Program-made: the position numbers and the translations under genes
In this document: one piece after another, positions 56,606 through 64,000 of the stretch
Position numbering within the stretch: position 1 is the first letter of the stretch
Layout: every line of letters begins with the position of its first letter
The notes under the pieces: generated by a model
Database searches by the model: none
Told to the model about the DNA's origin: nothing
What the model saw: the letters and a program-made list of their open reading frames with translations, nothing else
Source of the DNA: Pseudomonas viridiflava
GTDB lineage: Bacteria > Pseudomonadota > Gammaproteobacteria > Pseudomonadales > Pseudomonadaceae
Length of the DNA stretch: 64,000 nt
NCBI RefSeq assembly: GCF_900580675.1
Contig: NZ_UTBG01000041.1
Span: forward strand, 22,236-86,235
Direction: 5' to 3'

Positions 56606-58702
56606 TTACAGGTTGAGGGTCAGGCTGACGGTGAAGTTACGCGGCTCACCGGGGTTGACCCAGTAATTGCTGTAGGAGCGCTCGTAGTACTTTTCATCGA
56701 ACAGGTTGTTGAGATTCAGGCCCACGGTGACGGTGTCACTGGCCTTGTAATGGGCGAGCAGGTCGACGGTGTGGTAGGCGGGCAGCTCGAAGTTGCTGCC
56801 GGCCTCGCCGGAACGGTCACCGACATAGGTGAACGCCGCGCCCAGGTCTGAACCGCGCAATGCCCCGTCCTGGAACTCATACACACCCAACAGACTGCCG
56901 CTGCGTTTGGCCACGCCAAGAATCCGGCTGCCTGCCGGAATCGCTTTATCGCCCTTGGTCACTTCGGCGTCGATGTAGGCAAACGCGCCTATCACCCGTA
57001 CGGCATCGGTCACTTGCCCGCTCAGTTGCAGGTCAAAACCCTGGCTGCGCGCTTTGCCCATCGCGCGGTTGAGGTTGGTGGCTGGGTCCAGTGCGAGCAC
57101 GTTTTCCTTTTCGATGTGGAACGCGGCAAGGGTGGTGCTGAGGCGGTCGTCGAACAGCTCGCTCTTGATCCCGATTTCATACCCCACACCTTCTTCCGGC
57201 TTGAAGGATTTGCCGTCGGCGTCCAGGCCGCTGTTGGGCTTGAACGACGTCGAAGCGTTGGCGAACACCCCCACCTCGGGCGTCAGTTGGTAGAGCAGGC
57301 CGGCGCGCTGGGTGAGGGCGTCATGGGTTTGCCGGCTCTTGGCGTGGTCGCGGGTGAAGTCATCGGTGCGCTGCTCGAAATGCTCGAAGCGCGCACCCAC
57401 CATGCCGCGCAGGCGGTCGGTGAAGATGATCTGGTCTTGCAGGTTCAGCGCCTGGCTTTTGGTCTGCTCGAAGAAGTCGGTGCCCGAGCGTGCGCCATTC
57501 GGTTTGGGCTGGCCATAGACCGGGTTGTAGATGTCGATAGCGTAGGGGCTGCCACTCACGGTGGTGACCCGTTCTTTTTTGCGATAGTCCTCGTATTCAG
57601 TGCCGACCAGCAGTTCATGCTGCCAGCTGCCCAGGTCAAACAGGCCGCGCAGCTCCAGCTGGGTGATGCTGTCGTGCCAGCCGGTGGAGCGTTCGCGGAA
57701 GCGGCGGTTGACGCTGTGGCCGTCGGCATTCAACGCGCGGCTTTCCGACGCATCGCCCCACAGGCTGCCTTGCTTGTAGTGGCTGGCGAGGCGCAGTTTC
57801 CAGGCATCGTTGAGGTGGTGTTCGATTGCGGCCTGCAGGCGATTGTTGTGGTTACGGATGTCGCCGTCGTTGGGTTCGCCGAGGAAGGTGGAGCGCGACA
57901 TGCCAGGCGCGTCGACGATGCCCCGGTCGAAGGTGGAGCGGTGGCGTACGAATTCGCTTTCTACAAGCAGGCTGGTGTCAGGGTCCAATTGCCAGCTGAA
58001 CGACGGCGCCACGAACACGCGTTTGGCGCCGACGTGATCGCGAAAGCTGTGGTTGTCTTCTACCGCCAGATTGACCCGCGACAGCACGCGGCCTTCCGCG
58101 TCCAACGGCGTATTTACATCCAGTGCCGTGCGGTAACGGTCCCAGCTGCCTGCGCTGGTTTGCACGGTGGTGAACGCTTCCGGCTGCGGCTTTTTGCTGA
58201 CGATATTCACCGTGCCGCCCGGGTCGCCACGGCCGTACAGGCTGGCGGCGGGGCCTTTGAGCACTTCAATGCGTTCGATATTGGCCGCGTCCGGTGTGCT
58301 GGGGTAGCCGCGGTTGGCGCTGAAGCCGTCCTGGTAGAACTCCGACGTGGTGAAGCCGCGCACGCTGTATTCGTAGAGCGTCAGGCCGCCAAAGTTGTTT
58401 TGCCTGGACACGCCGCCCGCGAATTCCAGCGCGCGTTCTACGTTGGTGCTGCCCAGGTCCTTGAGCACCGTGGCGGGAATCACGCTGATGGACTGTGGGA
58501 TGTCGCGTAGCGCGGTGTCAGTTTTGGTCGCGCTGGCGGAGCGAGTCGCGCGGTAGCCCTCGACCGGTCCGACGGCGGATTCATAGGCGTCGGTGGTGAC
58601 GCTGATGGTCTCCAGTTCAACGGTGTTTTCTTCGGCGTAGGCGGGGTCGAGCAACAGCCCCAAGGCCAGGCCAGCCAAGGGGGCAAACTTTCGAGACGGC
58701 AT
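56606..58702 (-). CDS. TonB-dependent siderophore receptor
   Basis: A 698-aa outer-membrane receptor: signal peptide to YAEE, TonB-box-like VELETISVT, plug domain (TDTALRDIPQSISVIPATVLKDLG... RIEVLKGPAASLYGRGDPGGTVNIVSKKP) and a 22-strand barrel ending NYWVNPGEPRNFTVSLTLNL. It lacks the N-terminal signalling (STN) domain, so it should not signal to an ECF sigma factor. It resembles hydroxamate (ferrichrome/ferrioxamine) receptors; the ligand is uncertain. ATG at 58702 is favoured over 58717. Confidence 0.93.
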   Translation of the reverse strand: MPSRKFAPLAGLALGLLLDPAYAEENTVELETISVTTDAYESAVGPVEGYRATRSASATKTDTALRDIPQSISVIPATVLKDLGSTNVERALEFAGGVSRQNNFGGLTLYEYSVRGFTTSEFYQDGFSANRGYPSTPDAANIERIEVLKGPAASLYGRGDPGGTVNIVSKKPQPEAFTTVQTSAGSWDRYRTALDVNTPLDAEGRVLSRVNLAVEDNHSFRDHVGAKRVFVAPSFSWQLDPDTSLLVESEFVRHRSTFDRGIVDAPGMSRSTFLGEPNDGDIRNHNNRLQAAIEHHLNDAWKLRLASHYKQGSLWGDASESRALNADGHSVNRRFRERSTGWHDSITQLELRGLFDLGSWQHELLVGTEYEDYRKKERVTTVSGSPYAIDIYNPVYGQPKPNGARSGTDFFEQTKSQALNLQDQIIFTDRLRGMVGARFEHFEQRTDDFTRDHAKSRQTHDALTQRAGLLYQLTPEVGVFANASTSFKPNSGLDADGKSFKPEEGVGYEIGIKSELFDDRLSTTLAAFHIEKENVLALDPATNLNRAMGKARSQGFDLQLSGQVTDAVRVIGAFAYIDAEVTKGDKAIPAGSRILGVAKRSGSLLGVYEFQDGALRGSDLGAAFTYVGDRSGEAGSNFELPAYHTVDLLAHYKASDTVTVGLNLNNLFDEKYYERSYSNYWVNPGEPRNFTVSLTLNL

Positions 58703-58743
58703 GATAGAGCGTTCCAATAGCGATATTGAAACAATATAACATG

Positions 58744-58762
58744 ACTAATGAGAATGAATTCT
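58744..58762 (-). promoter_or_regulatory. Probable Fur box upstream of the TonB-dependent receptor
   Basis: ACTAATGAGAATGAATTCT agrees with the 19-bp Fur consensus at 11 positions and lies 42 bp upstream of the start codon in an AT-rich promoter region, so iron repression is likely. Confidence 0.6.
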
Positions 58763-58782
58763 TTTTGAAATGTTAAGTTACA

Positions 58783-58802
58783 GGAGCCCGCTGACGGGCT
58801 CC
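58783..58802 (-). terminator. Stem-loop downstream of algW
   Basis: GGAGCCCG-CTGA-CGGGCTCC, a perfect 8-bp stem 9 bp beyond the algW stop. No T run follows, so termination strength is uncertain. Confidence 0.6.
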
Positions 58803-58810
58803 CGAAACGC

Positions 58811-59968
58811 TTATTCCTCTTCCTTCACCGGTGCAGGCGGTGGGCGCAGGCCGATTTCCGCCATCAGCTTGATCTCTTTGCCGTTGCGCATCACCTGGAT
58901 CGCCACCTTGTCGGTCGGTTTGATCCGCGCCACCTGGTTCATCGACTTGCGGCCGTCACCCGCCGGTTCGCCGTTGATGCTGAGGATCACATCGCCCAGT
59001 TGCAGGCCGGCTTTCTGCGCGGGGCCGTCACGGAAGATCCCTGCGACCACGATGCCTGGGCGCCCGGTCAAACCAAAGGACTCGGCCAGCTCCTTGGTCA
59101 GCGGCTGTACTTCAATCCCCAGCCAGCCGCGAATCACCTGGCCGTGCTCGATGATCGACTTCATCACTTCCATCGCCAGCTTGACCGGGATCGCGAAGCC
59201 GATGCCCTGGGAGCCGCCGGACTTGGAGAAAATCGCAGTGTTGATGCCGGTCAGGTTGCCATTCGCATCCACCAGCGCACCGCCGGAGTTGCCGGGGTTG
59301 ATCGCCGCGTCGGTCTGGATGAAGTCTTCGTAGCTGTTGAGCCCCAACTGGTTACGCCCAGTGGCGCTGATGATGCCCATGGTCACCGTCTGGCCGACCC
59401 CGAACGGGTTGCCGATGGCCAATGCCACGTCACCCACGCGCAGGCCGTCGGAGCGGCCGAGGGTGATCGAAGGCAGGCTTTTCAAATCGATTTTCAGTAC
59501 CGCAAGGTCGGTTTCCGGGTCACTGCCGACCACACGGGCCAGTGTTTCGCGGCCGTCACGCAGGGCCACCACAATCTGGTCGGCGCCGGTGGTCACGTGG
59601 TTGTTGGTGAGGATGTAACCCTCAGGGCTCATGATCACGCCGGAACCCAGGCTGGATTCCATGCGGCGCTGCTTGGGCCCGTTGTCACCGAAGTAACGGC
59701 GGAACTGCGGGTCTTCAAACAACGGATGCGCCGGTTTGTTGATGACTTTGGTGGTGTACAGGTTGACCACCGCTGGCGCGGCGATAACCACCGCGTCGGC
59801 GTAGGTCACCGGGCCTTGCACCACCGCGCTGGTTTGCGGGGCCTGTTGCAGGTTTACATCAAAGCTGGGTAAGCCGACTAACTGGGGATAACGCTGAATA
59901 ATCAGCATCGCGATCAGCACGCCAGCCAGCAATGGCCATCCAAAAAAACGCAGTGCCTTGAGCATCAA
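58811..59968 (-). CDS. algW: Periplasmic serine endoprotease AlgW (DegS-type)
   Basis: A 385-aa HtrA-family protease anchored by one N-terminal helix (FFGWPLLAGVLIAMLII). Catalytic His in LTNNHVTTGADQ, Asp in PETDLAVLKI, Ser in NPGNSGGALVDANG; single PDZ domain at ~285-370 (GIVVAGIFRDGPAQKAGLQLGDVILSINGEP). In P. aeruginosa AlgW cuts the anti-sigma factor MucA, freeing AlgU. The order algW / NIF3 / cysD-cysN is as in P. aeruginosa PA4446-PA4442. Confidence 0.95.
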   Translation of the reverse strand: MMLKALRFFGWPLLAGVLIAMLIIQRYPQLVGLPSFDVNLQQAPQTSAVVQGPVTYADAVVIAAPAVVNLYTTKVINKPAHPLFEDPQFRRYFGDNGPKQRRMESSLGSGVIMSPEGYILTNNHVTTGADQIVVALRDGRETLARVVGSDPETDLAVLKIDLKSLPSITLGRSDGLRVGDVALAIGNPFGVGQTVTMGIISATGRNQLGLNSYEDFIQTDAAINPGNSGGALVDANGNLTGINTAIFSKSGGSQGIGFAIPVKLAMEVMKSIIEHGQVIRGWLGIEVQPLTKELAESFGLTGRPGIVVAGIFRDGPAQKAGLQLGDVILSINGEPAGDGRKSMNQVARIKPTDKVAIQVMRNGKEIKLMAEIGLRPPPAPVKEEE

Positions 59969-60067
59969 GTGAGTCCTGACAGGTTGCAGGGGGCGGGAGA
60001 GCGCCCATAATGTCGCGCATTATACGAGGCTGCGAGCGCCTCGGAACGGGATATTTAGGAGTCTTTT

Positions 60068-60826
60068 ATGGCCGTCCCCCTTACCACCCTCGTCGAGGAA
60101 GCTGACCGCTACCTCGGCAGTGCAAAAATTGCCGATTATTGCCCCAATGGCCTGCAAGTCGAGGGCCGGCCGCAGGTGATGCGTATCGTCAGCGGCGTGA
60201 CCGCTAGCCAGGCCCTGCTGGATGCCGCCGTCGAAGCCCAAGCCGATCTGATCCTGGTGCATCACGGTTATTTCTGGAAAGGCGAAAACCCTTGCATCAC
60301 CGGGATGAAGCAACGCCGCCTGAAAACCCTGCTCAAGCACGACATCAGCCTGCTGGCCTACCACCTGCCGCTGGACCTGCACCCTGACGTCGGCAATAAC
60401 GTGCAGCTGGCTCGACAGTTGGACATCACCGTCGAAGGCCCGCTGGACCCAGGTAACCCCAAGATCGTCGGCCTGGTCGGCTCACTCGCCGAGCCCTTGT
60501 CGCCGCGTGACTTCGCGCGCCGCGTGCAGGACGTCATGGGCCGTGAGCCATTGCTAATCGAAGGCAGCGAAATGATCCGCCGCGTCGGCTGGTGCACCGG
60601 TGGTGGCCAGGGCTATATCGACGATGCGATTGCCGCGGGGGTCGACCTGTACCTGAGCGGCGAGGCGTCCGAGCAGACCTTCCACAGCGCCCGCGAAAAC
60701 GACATCAGCTTTATCGCCGCCGGCCACCACGCCACCGAACGGTATGGTGTACAGGCCTTGGGTGATTACCTGGCGCGGCGCTTCGCCCTGGAGCATCTAT
60801 TCATCGACTGCCCCAACCCGATCTAA
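60068..60826 (+). CDS. NIF3-family dinuclear metal-binding protein (YbgI)
   Basis: A 252-aa member of the Nif3/YbgI (GTP cyclohydrolase I type 2) family: YCPNGLQVEGRPQV, metal ligands in LILVHHGYFWKGE and SFIAAGHHATERYG, C-terminal CTGGGQGYIDDAI. Forms a hexameric ring with two metals; cellular role unsettled. Divergent from algW. Confidence 0.94.
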   Translation: MAVPLTTLVEEADRYLGSAKIADYCPNGLQVEGRPQVMRIVSGVTASQALLDAAVEAQADLILVHHGYFWKGENPCITGMKQRRLKTLLKHDISLLAYHLPLDLHPDVGNNVQLARQLDITVEGPLDPGNPKIVGLVGSLAEPLSPRDFARRVQDVMGREPLLIEGSEMIRRVGWCTGGGQGYIDDAIAAGVDLYLSGEASEQTFHSARENDISFIAAGHHATERYGVQALGDYLARRFALEHLFIDCPNPI

Positions 60827-60840
60827 CGAACACCAACAAG

Positions 60841-60938
60841 CAAATGTGGGAGCGGGCTTGCTCGCGAAAGCAGAGTGTCAGACGCCGAATGTATAAGCGG
60901 ACACACCGCATTCGCGAGCAAGCCCGCTCCCACATTTG
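60841..60938. repeat. REPIN (two inverted REP sequences)
   Basis: CAAATGTGGGAGCGGGCTTG... at the left is repeated as its exact inverse at the right (27-28 bp arms), with a ~42-bp centre. The paired, inverted REP layout is that of REPINs, which are mobilised by RAYT transposases. Lies between NIF3 and cysD. Confidence 0.93.
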
Positions 60939-61082
60939 ATCGAGTTGAGCCAAACCGGGCGATATATTGATATACCGTTTCGATCTAGCCAGCTCCCTGA
61001 ATAGAAGCAGGTGCTGTGCTAGCATGCCCCGCTCGAACACGGCCCGCTGGCCGTCCATAAGATCGTTTTTCCGTGAGTAACC

Positions 61083-62000
61083 ATGGTCGACAAACTGACG
61101 CATCTGAAACAGCTGGAGGCGGAAAGCATCCACATCATCCGCGAGGTCGCCGCCGAGTTCGACAACCCGGTGATGCTCTACTCGATCGGTAAAGACTCCG
61201 CCGTGATGCTGCACCTGGCGCGCAAAGCCTTTTTTCCGGGCAAATTGCCGTTCCCAGTGATGCACGTCGACACCCGCTGGAAATTCCAGGAAATGTACAA
61301 GTTCCGCGACAAGATGGTCGAGGAACTGGGCCTGGACCTGATCACCCACATCAACCCCGATGGCGTGGCGCAGAATATCAACCCGTTCACCCACGGCAGC
61401 GCCAAGCACACCGACATCATGAAGACCGAAGGCCTCAAGCAGGCGTTGGACAAGCATGGTTTCGACGCAGCATTCGGCGGTGCCCGTCGCGATGAAGAGA
61501 AATCCCGCGCCAAAGAGCGCGTGTACTCGTTCCGCGACAGCAAACACCGCTGGGACCCGAAGAATCAGCGCCCGGAGCTGTGGAACGTCTACAACGGCAA
61601 CGTCAACAAGGGTGAGTCGATCCGTGTGTTCCCGCTGTCCAACTGGACCGAGCTGGACATCTGGCAGTACATCTACCTGGAAGGCATCCCGATCGTGCCG
61701 CTGTATTTCGCCGCCGAGCGCGACGTGATCGAGAAGAACGGCACGTTGATCATGATCGACGACGACCGCATCCTCGAGCACTTGTCCGACGAGGACAAAG
61801 CCCGAATCGTCAAAAAGAAAGTACGTTTCCGTACCCTTGGCTGCTACCCGTTGACGGGCGCGGTGGAGTCCGAAGCCGAGACGCTGACGGACATCATTCA
61901 GGAAATGCTCCTGACGCGAACTTCCGAGCGCCAGGGCCGTGTCATCGACCACGATGGCGCAGGCTCGATGGAAGATAAAAAACGTCAAGGCTATTTCTAA
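61083..62000 (+). CDS. cysD: Sulfate adenylyltransferase subunit 2
   Basis: A 305-aa ATP-pyrophosphatase-fold subunit: PP-loop [50 protein letters not shown] and [18 protein letters not shown]. With CysN it forms APS from sulfate and ATP, the first step of sulfate assimilation. 9 bp upstream of cysN. Confidence 0.98.
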   Translation: MVDKLTHLKQLEAESIHIIREVAAEFDNPVMLYSIGKDSAVMLHLARKAFFPGKLPFPVMHVDTRWKFQEMYKFRDKMVEELGLDLITHINPDGVAQNINPFTHGSAKHTDIMKTEGLKQALDKHGFDAAFGGARRDEEKSRAKERVYSFRDSKHRWDPKNQRPELWNVYNGNVNKGESIRVFPLSNWTELDIWQYIYLEGIPIVPLYFAAERDVIEKNGTLIMIDDDRILEHLSDEDKARIVKKKVRFRTLGCYPLTGAVESEAETLTDIIQEMLLTRTSERQGRVIDHDGAGSMEDKKRQGYF

Positions 62001-62009
62001 GGGGTTGTC

Positions 62010-63908
62010 ATGTCGCACGTATCTGATTTGATCAGCGAGGACATCCTCGCCTACCTGGGCCAGCACGAGCGCAAGGAAATGTTGCGCTTCCTGACCTGCG
62101 GCAACGTCGATGACGGCAAGAGCACCCTGATCGGGCGCCTGCTGCACGACTCCAAGATGATCTACGAAGATCACCTGGAAGCCATCACCCGCGATTCGAA
62201 GAAGTCCGGCACCACCGGCGATGACATCGACCTGGCCTTGCTGGTCGACGGCCTGCAGGCCGAGCGCGAGCAGGGCATCACCATTGATGTGGCCTACCGC
62301 TACTTCTCCACTGCCAAGCGCAAATTCATCATCGCCGACACCCCCGGTCATGAGCAGTACACCCGCAACATGGCCACCGGTGCCTCCACCTGTGACCTGG
62401 CGATCATCCTGATCGACGCCCGCTACGGCGTGCAGACCCAGACCCGTCGCCACAGCTTTATCGCCTCGTTGCTGGGCATCAAACACATCGTGGTGGCCGT
62501 CAACAAGATGGACATCAACGGCTTCGACCAGAGCATCTTCGAGCAGATCAAGGCCGATTACCTGAAGTTCGCCGAGGGAATCGCCTTCAAACCGAGCACC
62601 ATGGCGTTTGTACCGATGTCGGCGCTCAAGGGCGACAACGTGGTGAACAAGAGCGAGCGTTCGCCCTGGTACACCGGCCAGTCGCTGATGGAAATCCTCG
62701 AAACCGTCGAGATCGCCAACGACCGCAACTACACCGACCTGCGTTTCCCGGTGCAGTACGTCAACCGTCCGAACCTGAACTTCCGTGGTTTCGCCGGCAC
62801 CCTGGCCAGCGGCATCGTGCACAAGGGCGACGAAGTCGTGGTGCTGCCGTCTGGCAAGAGCAGCCGCGTCAAATCCATCGTCACCTTTGAAGGTGAACTG
62901 GAGCACGCCGGCCCAGGCCAGGCCGTGACCCTGACCATGGAAGACGAGATCGACATCTCCCGTGGCGACCTGCTGGTGCATGCCGACAACGTGCCGCAAG
63001 TGACCGACGCCTTCGACGCCATGCTGGTGTGGATGGCCGAGGAGCCAATGCTGCCGGGCAAGAAATACGACATCAAGCGCGCCACCAGCTATGTGCCGGG
63101 TTCCATCACTAGCATCGTGCACCGCGTGGACGTGAACACCCTGGCCGAAGGCCCGGCAAGTTCGCTGCAGCTGAACGAGATTGGCCGGGTCAAGGTCAGC
63201 CTCGACGCCGCCATCGCGTTGGACGGCTACGACAGCAACCGCACCACCGGTGCGTTCATCGTCATCGACCGCCTGACCAATGGCACCGTGGCTGCGGGCA
63301 TGATCATCGCGCCACCGGTCAGCCATGGTGGCGCTGCGCAGCACGGCAGCCTCGCGCATGTCGCCACTGAAGAGCGCGCCCAGCGTTTCGGCCAGCAACC
63401 GGCCACGGTGTTGTTCAGCGGCCTCTCGGGCGCGGGCAAAAGCACCTTGGCCTATGCGGTTGAGCGCAAGCTGTTCGACATGGGCCGTGCGGTGTTCGTA
63501 CTGGATGGCCAGAACCTGCGCCATGACCTGAACAAAGGGCTGCCGCAGGACCGTGCCGGGCGCACCGAAAACTGGCGGCGTGCCGCCCATGTGGCGCGCC
63601 AGTTCAACGAAGCCGGCTTGCTGACCCTGGCCGCGTTTGTTGCGCCGGATGCCGAAGGCCGCGAACAGGCCAAGGCGCTGATTGGTGCCGACCGCCTGTT
63701 GACGGTCTACGTGCAGGCATCGCCGCTGGCGTGCGCCGAGCGTGATCCGCAAGGCCTGTACGCTGCCGGTGGGGATAACATCCCTGGCGAGTCCTTCCCG
63801 TACGATGTGCCGTTGAATGCCGATCTGGTGATCGACACCCAGGCGCTGTCGGTGGAAGAAAGCGTCAAGCAAGTGCTGGAGCTGTTGCGTCAGCGCGGCG
63901 CGATCTAA
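62010..63908 (+). CDS. cysNC: Bifunctional sulfate adenylyltransferase subunit 1 / adenylylsulfate kinase (CysNC)
   Basis: A 632-aa fusion. Residues ~1-450 are the EF-Tu-like GTPase CysN ([43 protein letters not shown]); ~460-632 are APS kinase CysC ([41 protein letters not shown]). It makes APS and then PAPS. The fusion is normal for Pseudomonas. Confidence 0.98.
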   Translation: MSHVSDLISEDILAYLGQHERKEMLRFLTCGNVDDGKSTLIGRLLHDSKMIYEDHLEAITRDSKKSGTTGDDIDLALLVDGLQAEREQGITIDVAYRYFSTAKRKFIIADTPGHEQYTRNMATGASTCDLAIILIDARYGVQTQTRRHSFIASLLGIKHIVVAVNKMDINGFDQSIFEQIKADYLKFAEGIAFKPSTMAFVPMSALKGDNVVNKSERSPWYTGQSLMEILETVEIANDRNYTDLRFPVQYVNRPNLNFRGFAGTLASGIVHKGDEVVVLPSGKSSRVKSIVTFEGELEHAGPGQAVTLTMEDEIDISRGDLLVHADNVPQVTDAFDAMLVWMAEEPMLPGKKYDIKRATSYVPGSITSIVHRVDVNTLAEGPASSLQLNEIGRVKVSLDAAIALDGYDSNRTTGAFIVIDRLTNGTVAAGMIIAPPVSHGGAAQHGSLAHVATEERAQRFGQQPATVLFSGLSGAGKSTLAYAVERKLFDMGRAVFVLDGQNLRHDLNKGLPQDRAGRTENWRRAAHVARQFNEAGLLTLAAFVAPDAEGREQAKALIGADRLLTVYVQASPLACAERDPQGLYAAGGDNIPGESFPYDVPLNADLVIDTQALSVEESVKQVLELLRQRGAI

Positions 63909-63920
63909 GCCAGCCGCCAC

Positions 63921-63950
63921 AAAAAAGCCCGCCATGTTGGCGGGCTTTTT
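63921..63950 (+). terminator. Rho-independent terminator of cysD-cysNC
   Basis: GCCCGCCA-TGT-TGGCGGGC followed by T5 (A6 on the other side), 12 bp after the cysNC stop. Confidence 0.92.
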
Positions 63951-63975
63951 CATGGTGCCTCGAAAGCAACTCGGT

Positions 63976-64000
63976 CAAATGTGGGAGCGGGCTTGCTCGC
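63976..64000 (+). repeat. REP element, cut by the window end
   Basis: CAAATGTGGGAGCGGGCTTG... is identical to the left arm of the REPIN at 60841; its partner arm, if any, lies beyond the window. Confidence 0.85.

Noticed and set aside
57014..58510. A 498-codon plus-strand frame
   Set aside because: Antisense shadow of the TonB-dependent receptor; no ribosome site or domain pattern.
60801..63953. A 1050-codon open frame on the minus strand
   Set aside because: It runs antisense to cysD and cysNC in mirror-frame; its protein is low-complexity His/Val/Asp/Gly-rich and has no family pattern. Long antisense frames are common in GC-rich Pseudomonas genes.

Overview
The window is chromosomal DNA of a Pseudomonas, most likely of the P. 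fluorescens group. The evidence is high GC content, Pseudomonas-only families (DUF2790, OprD porins, AlgW), P. fluorescens-type REP elements (GTGGGAGCGGGCTTGCTCGC), and a housekeeping gene order that, from memory, follows P. aeruginosa PA4673 down to PA4655 and then algW-cysDN. No integrase, transposase, CRISPR array or rRNA was seen.

Layout. (1) 1-6.5 kb: metal homeostasis, with the end of a CzcA-type RND pump, its convergent CzcS/CzcR-like two-component system, an OprD porin and a DUF2790 small exported protein. (2) 6.6-13.5 kb: flavin reductase-like protein, AraC regulator, LysE exporter, D-Ala-D-Ala ligase, a PgeF/YfiH protein, a lipoprotein gamma-glutamyltransferase and an EamA transporter. 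(3) 13.6-31.6 kb: tRNA-Met(CAT), then a Hrp1-type (P. syringae-like, rsp/rsc) type III secretion cluster of about 17.6 kb ending at ychF. The parts are: the regulators rspR (single HrpR/S-like sigma-54 activator) and rspL (ECF sigma factor, HrpL); operon A on the plus strand (rspJ-rscV-rspQ-rscN-rspO-rspP-rscQRSTU); operon B on the minus strand (rspF-[rspG]-rscC-rspT); operon C on the minus strand (rspA-rspB-rscJ-rspD-rspE). I found one hrp box (GGAACC-N16-CCACNNA) in front of each operon and a -24/-12 promoter in front of rspL, so the cascade RspR -> rspL -> three operons can be read from the DNA. A 50-codon gene sits in the pilin (HrpA) position. The HrpG-position gene is broken at an A6 run, no HrpV-like gene is present where P. 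syringae has one, and no harpin, hrpK or effector gene was seen.

(4) 31.8-44.4 kb: conserved core genes ychF, pth, rplY, prs, tRNA-Gln, ispE, lolB, a TPR lipoprotein, hemA, prfA, prmC, a MoeB/ThiF-like E1, murI and pagL. (5) 44.4-54.5 kb: a minus-strand series that looks like a light/photooxidative-stress operon. A class II LitR (PplR1-like) MerR regulator, photolyase, YbgA, cyclopropane-fatty-acid-synthase-like methyltransferase, two FAD oxidoreductases, an SDR, an NTF2-like protein, DUF1365 and DUF2878 are packed with overlapping starts and stops. TGTACA-N12-TGTACA boxes lie on the promoter, one of them over a clear sigma-70 -35 element. (6) 54.6-64 kb: TIGR01777 epimerase, hemH, a TonB-dependent siderophore receptor with a probable Fur box, algW, NIF3 and cysD-cysNC, with REP/REPIN elements between genes.

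The parts of most interest are the type III region (compact pilin gene with its own attenuator, internal start in rscQ, broken rspG with no visible hrpV) and the photo-response operon with its operator set.
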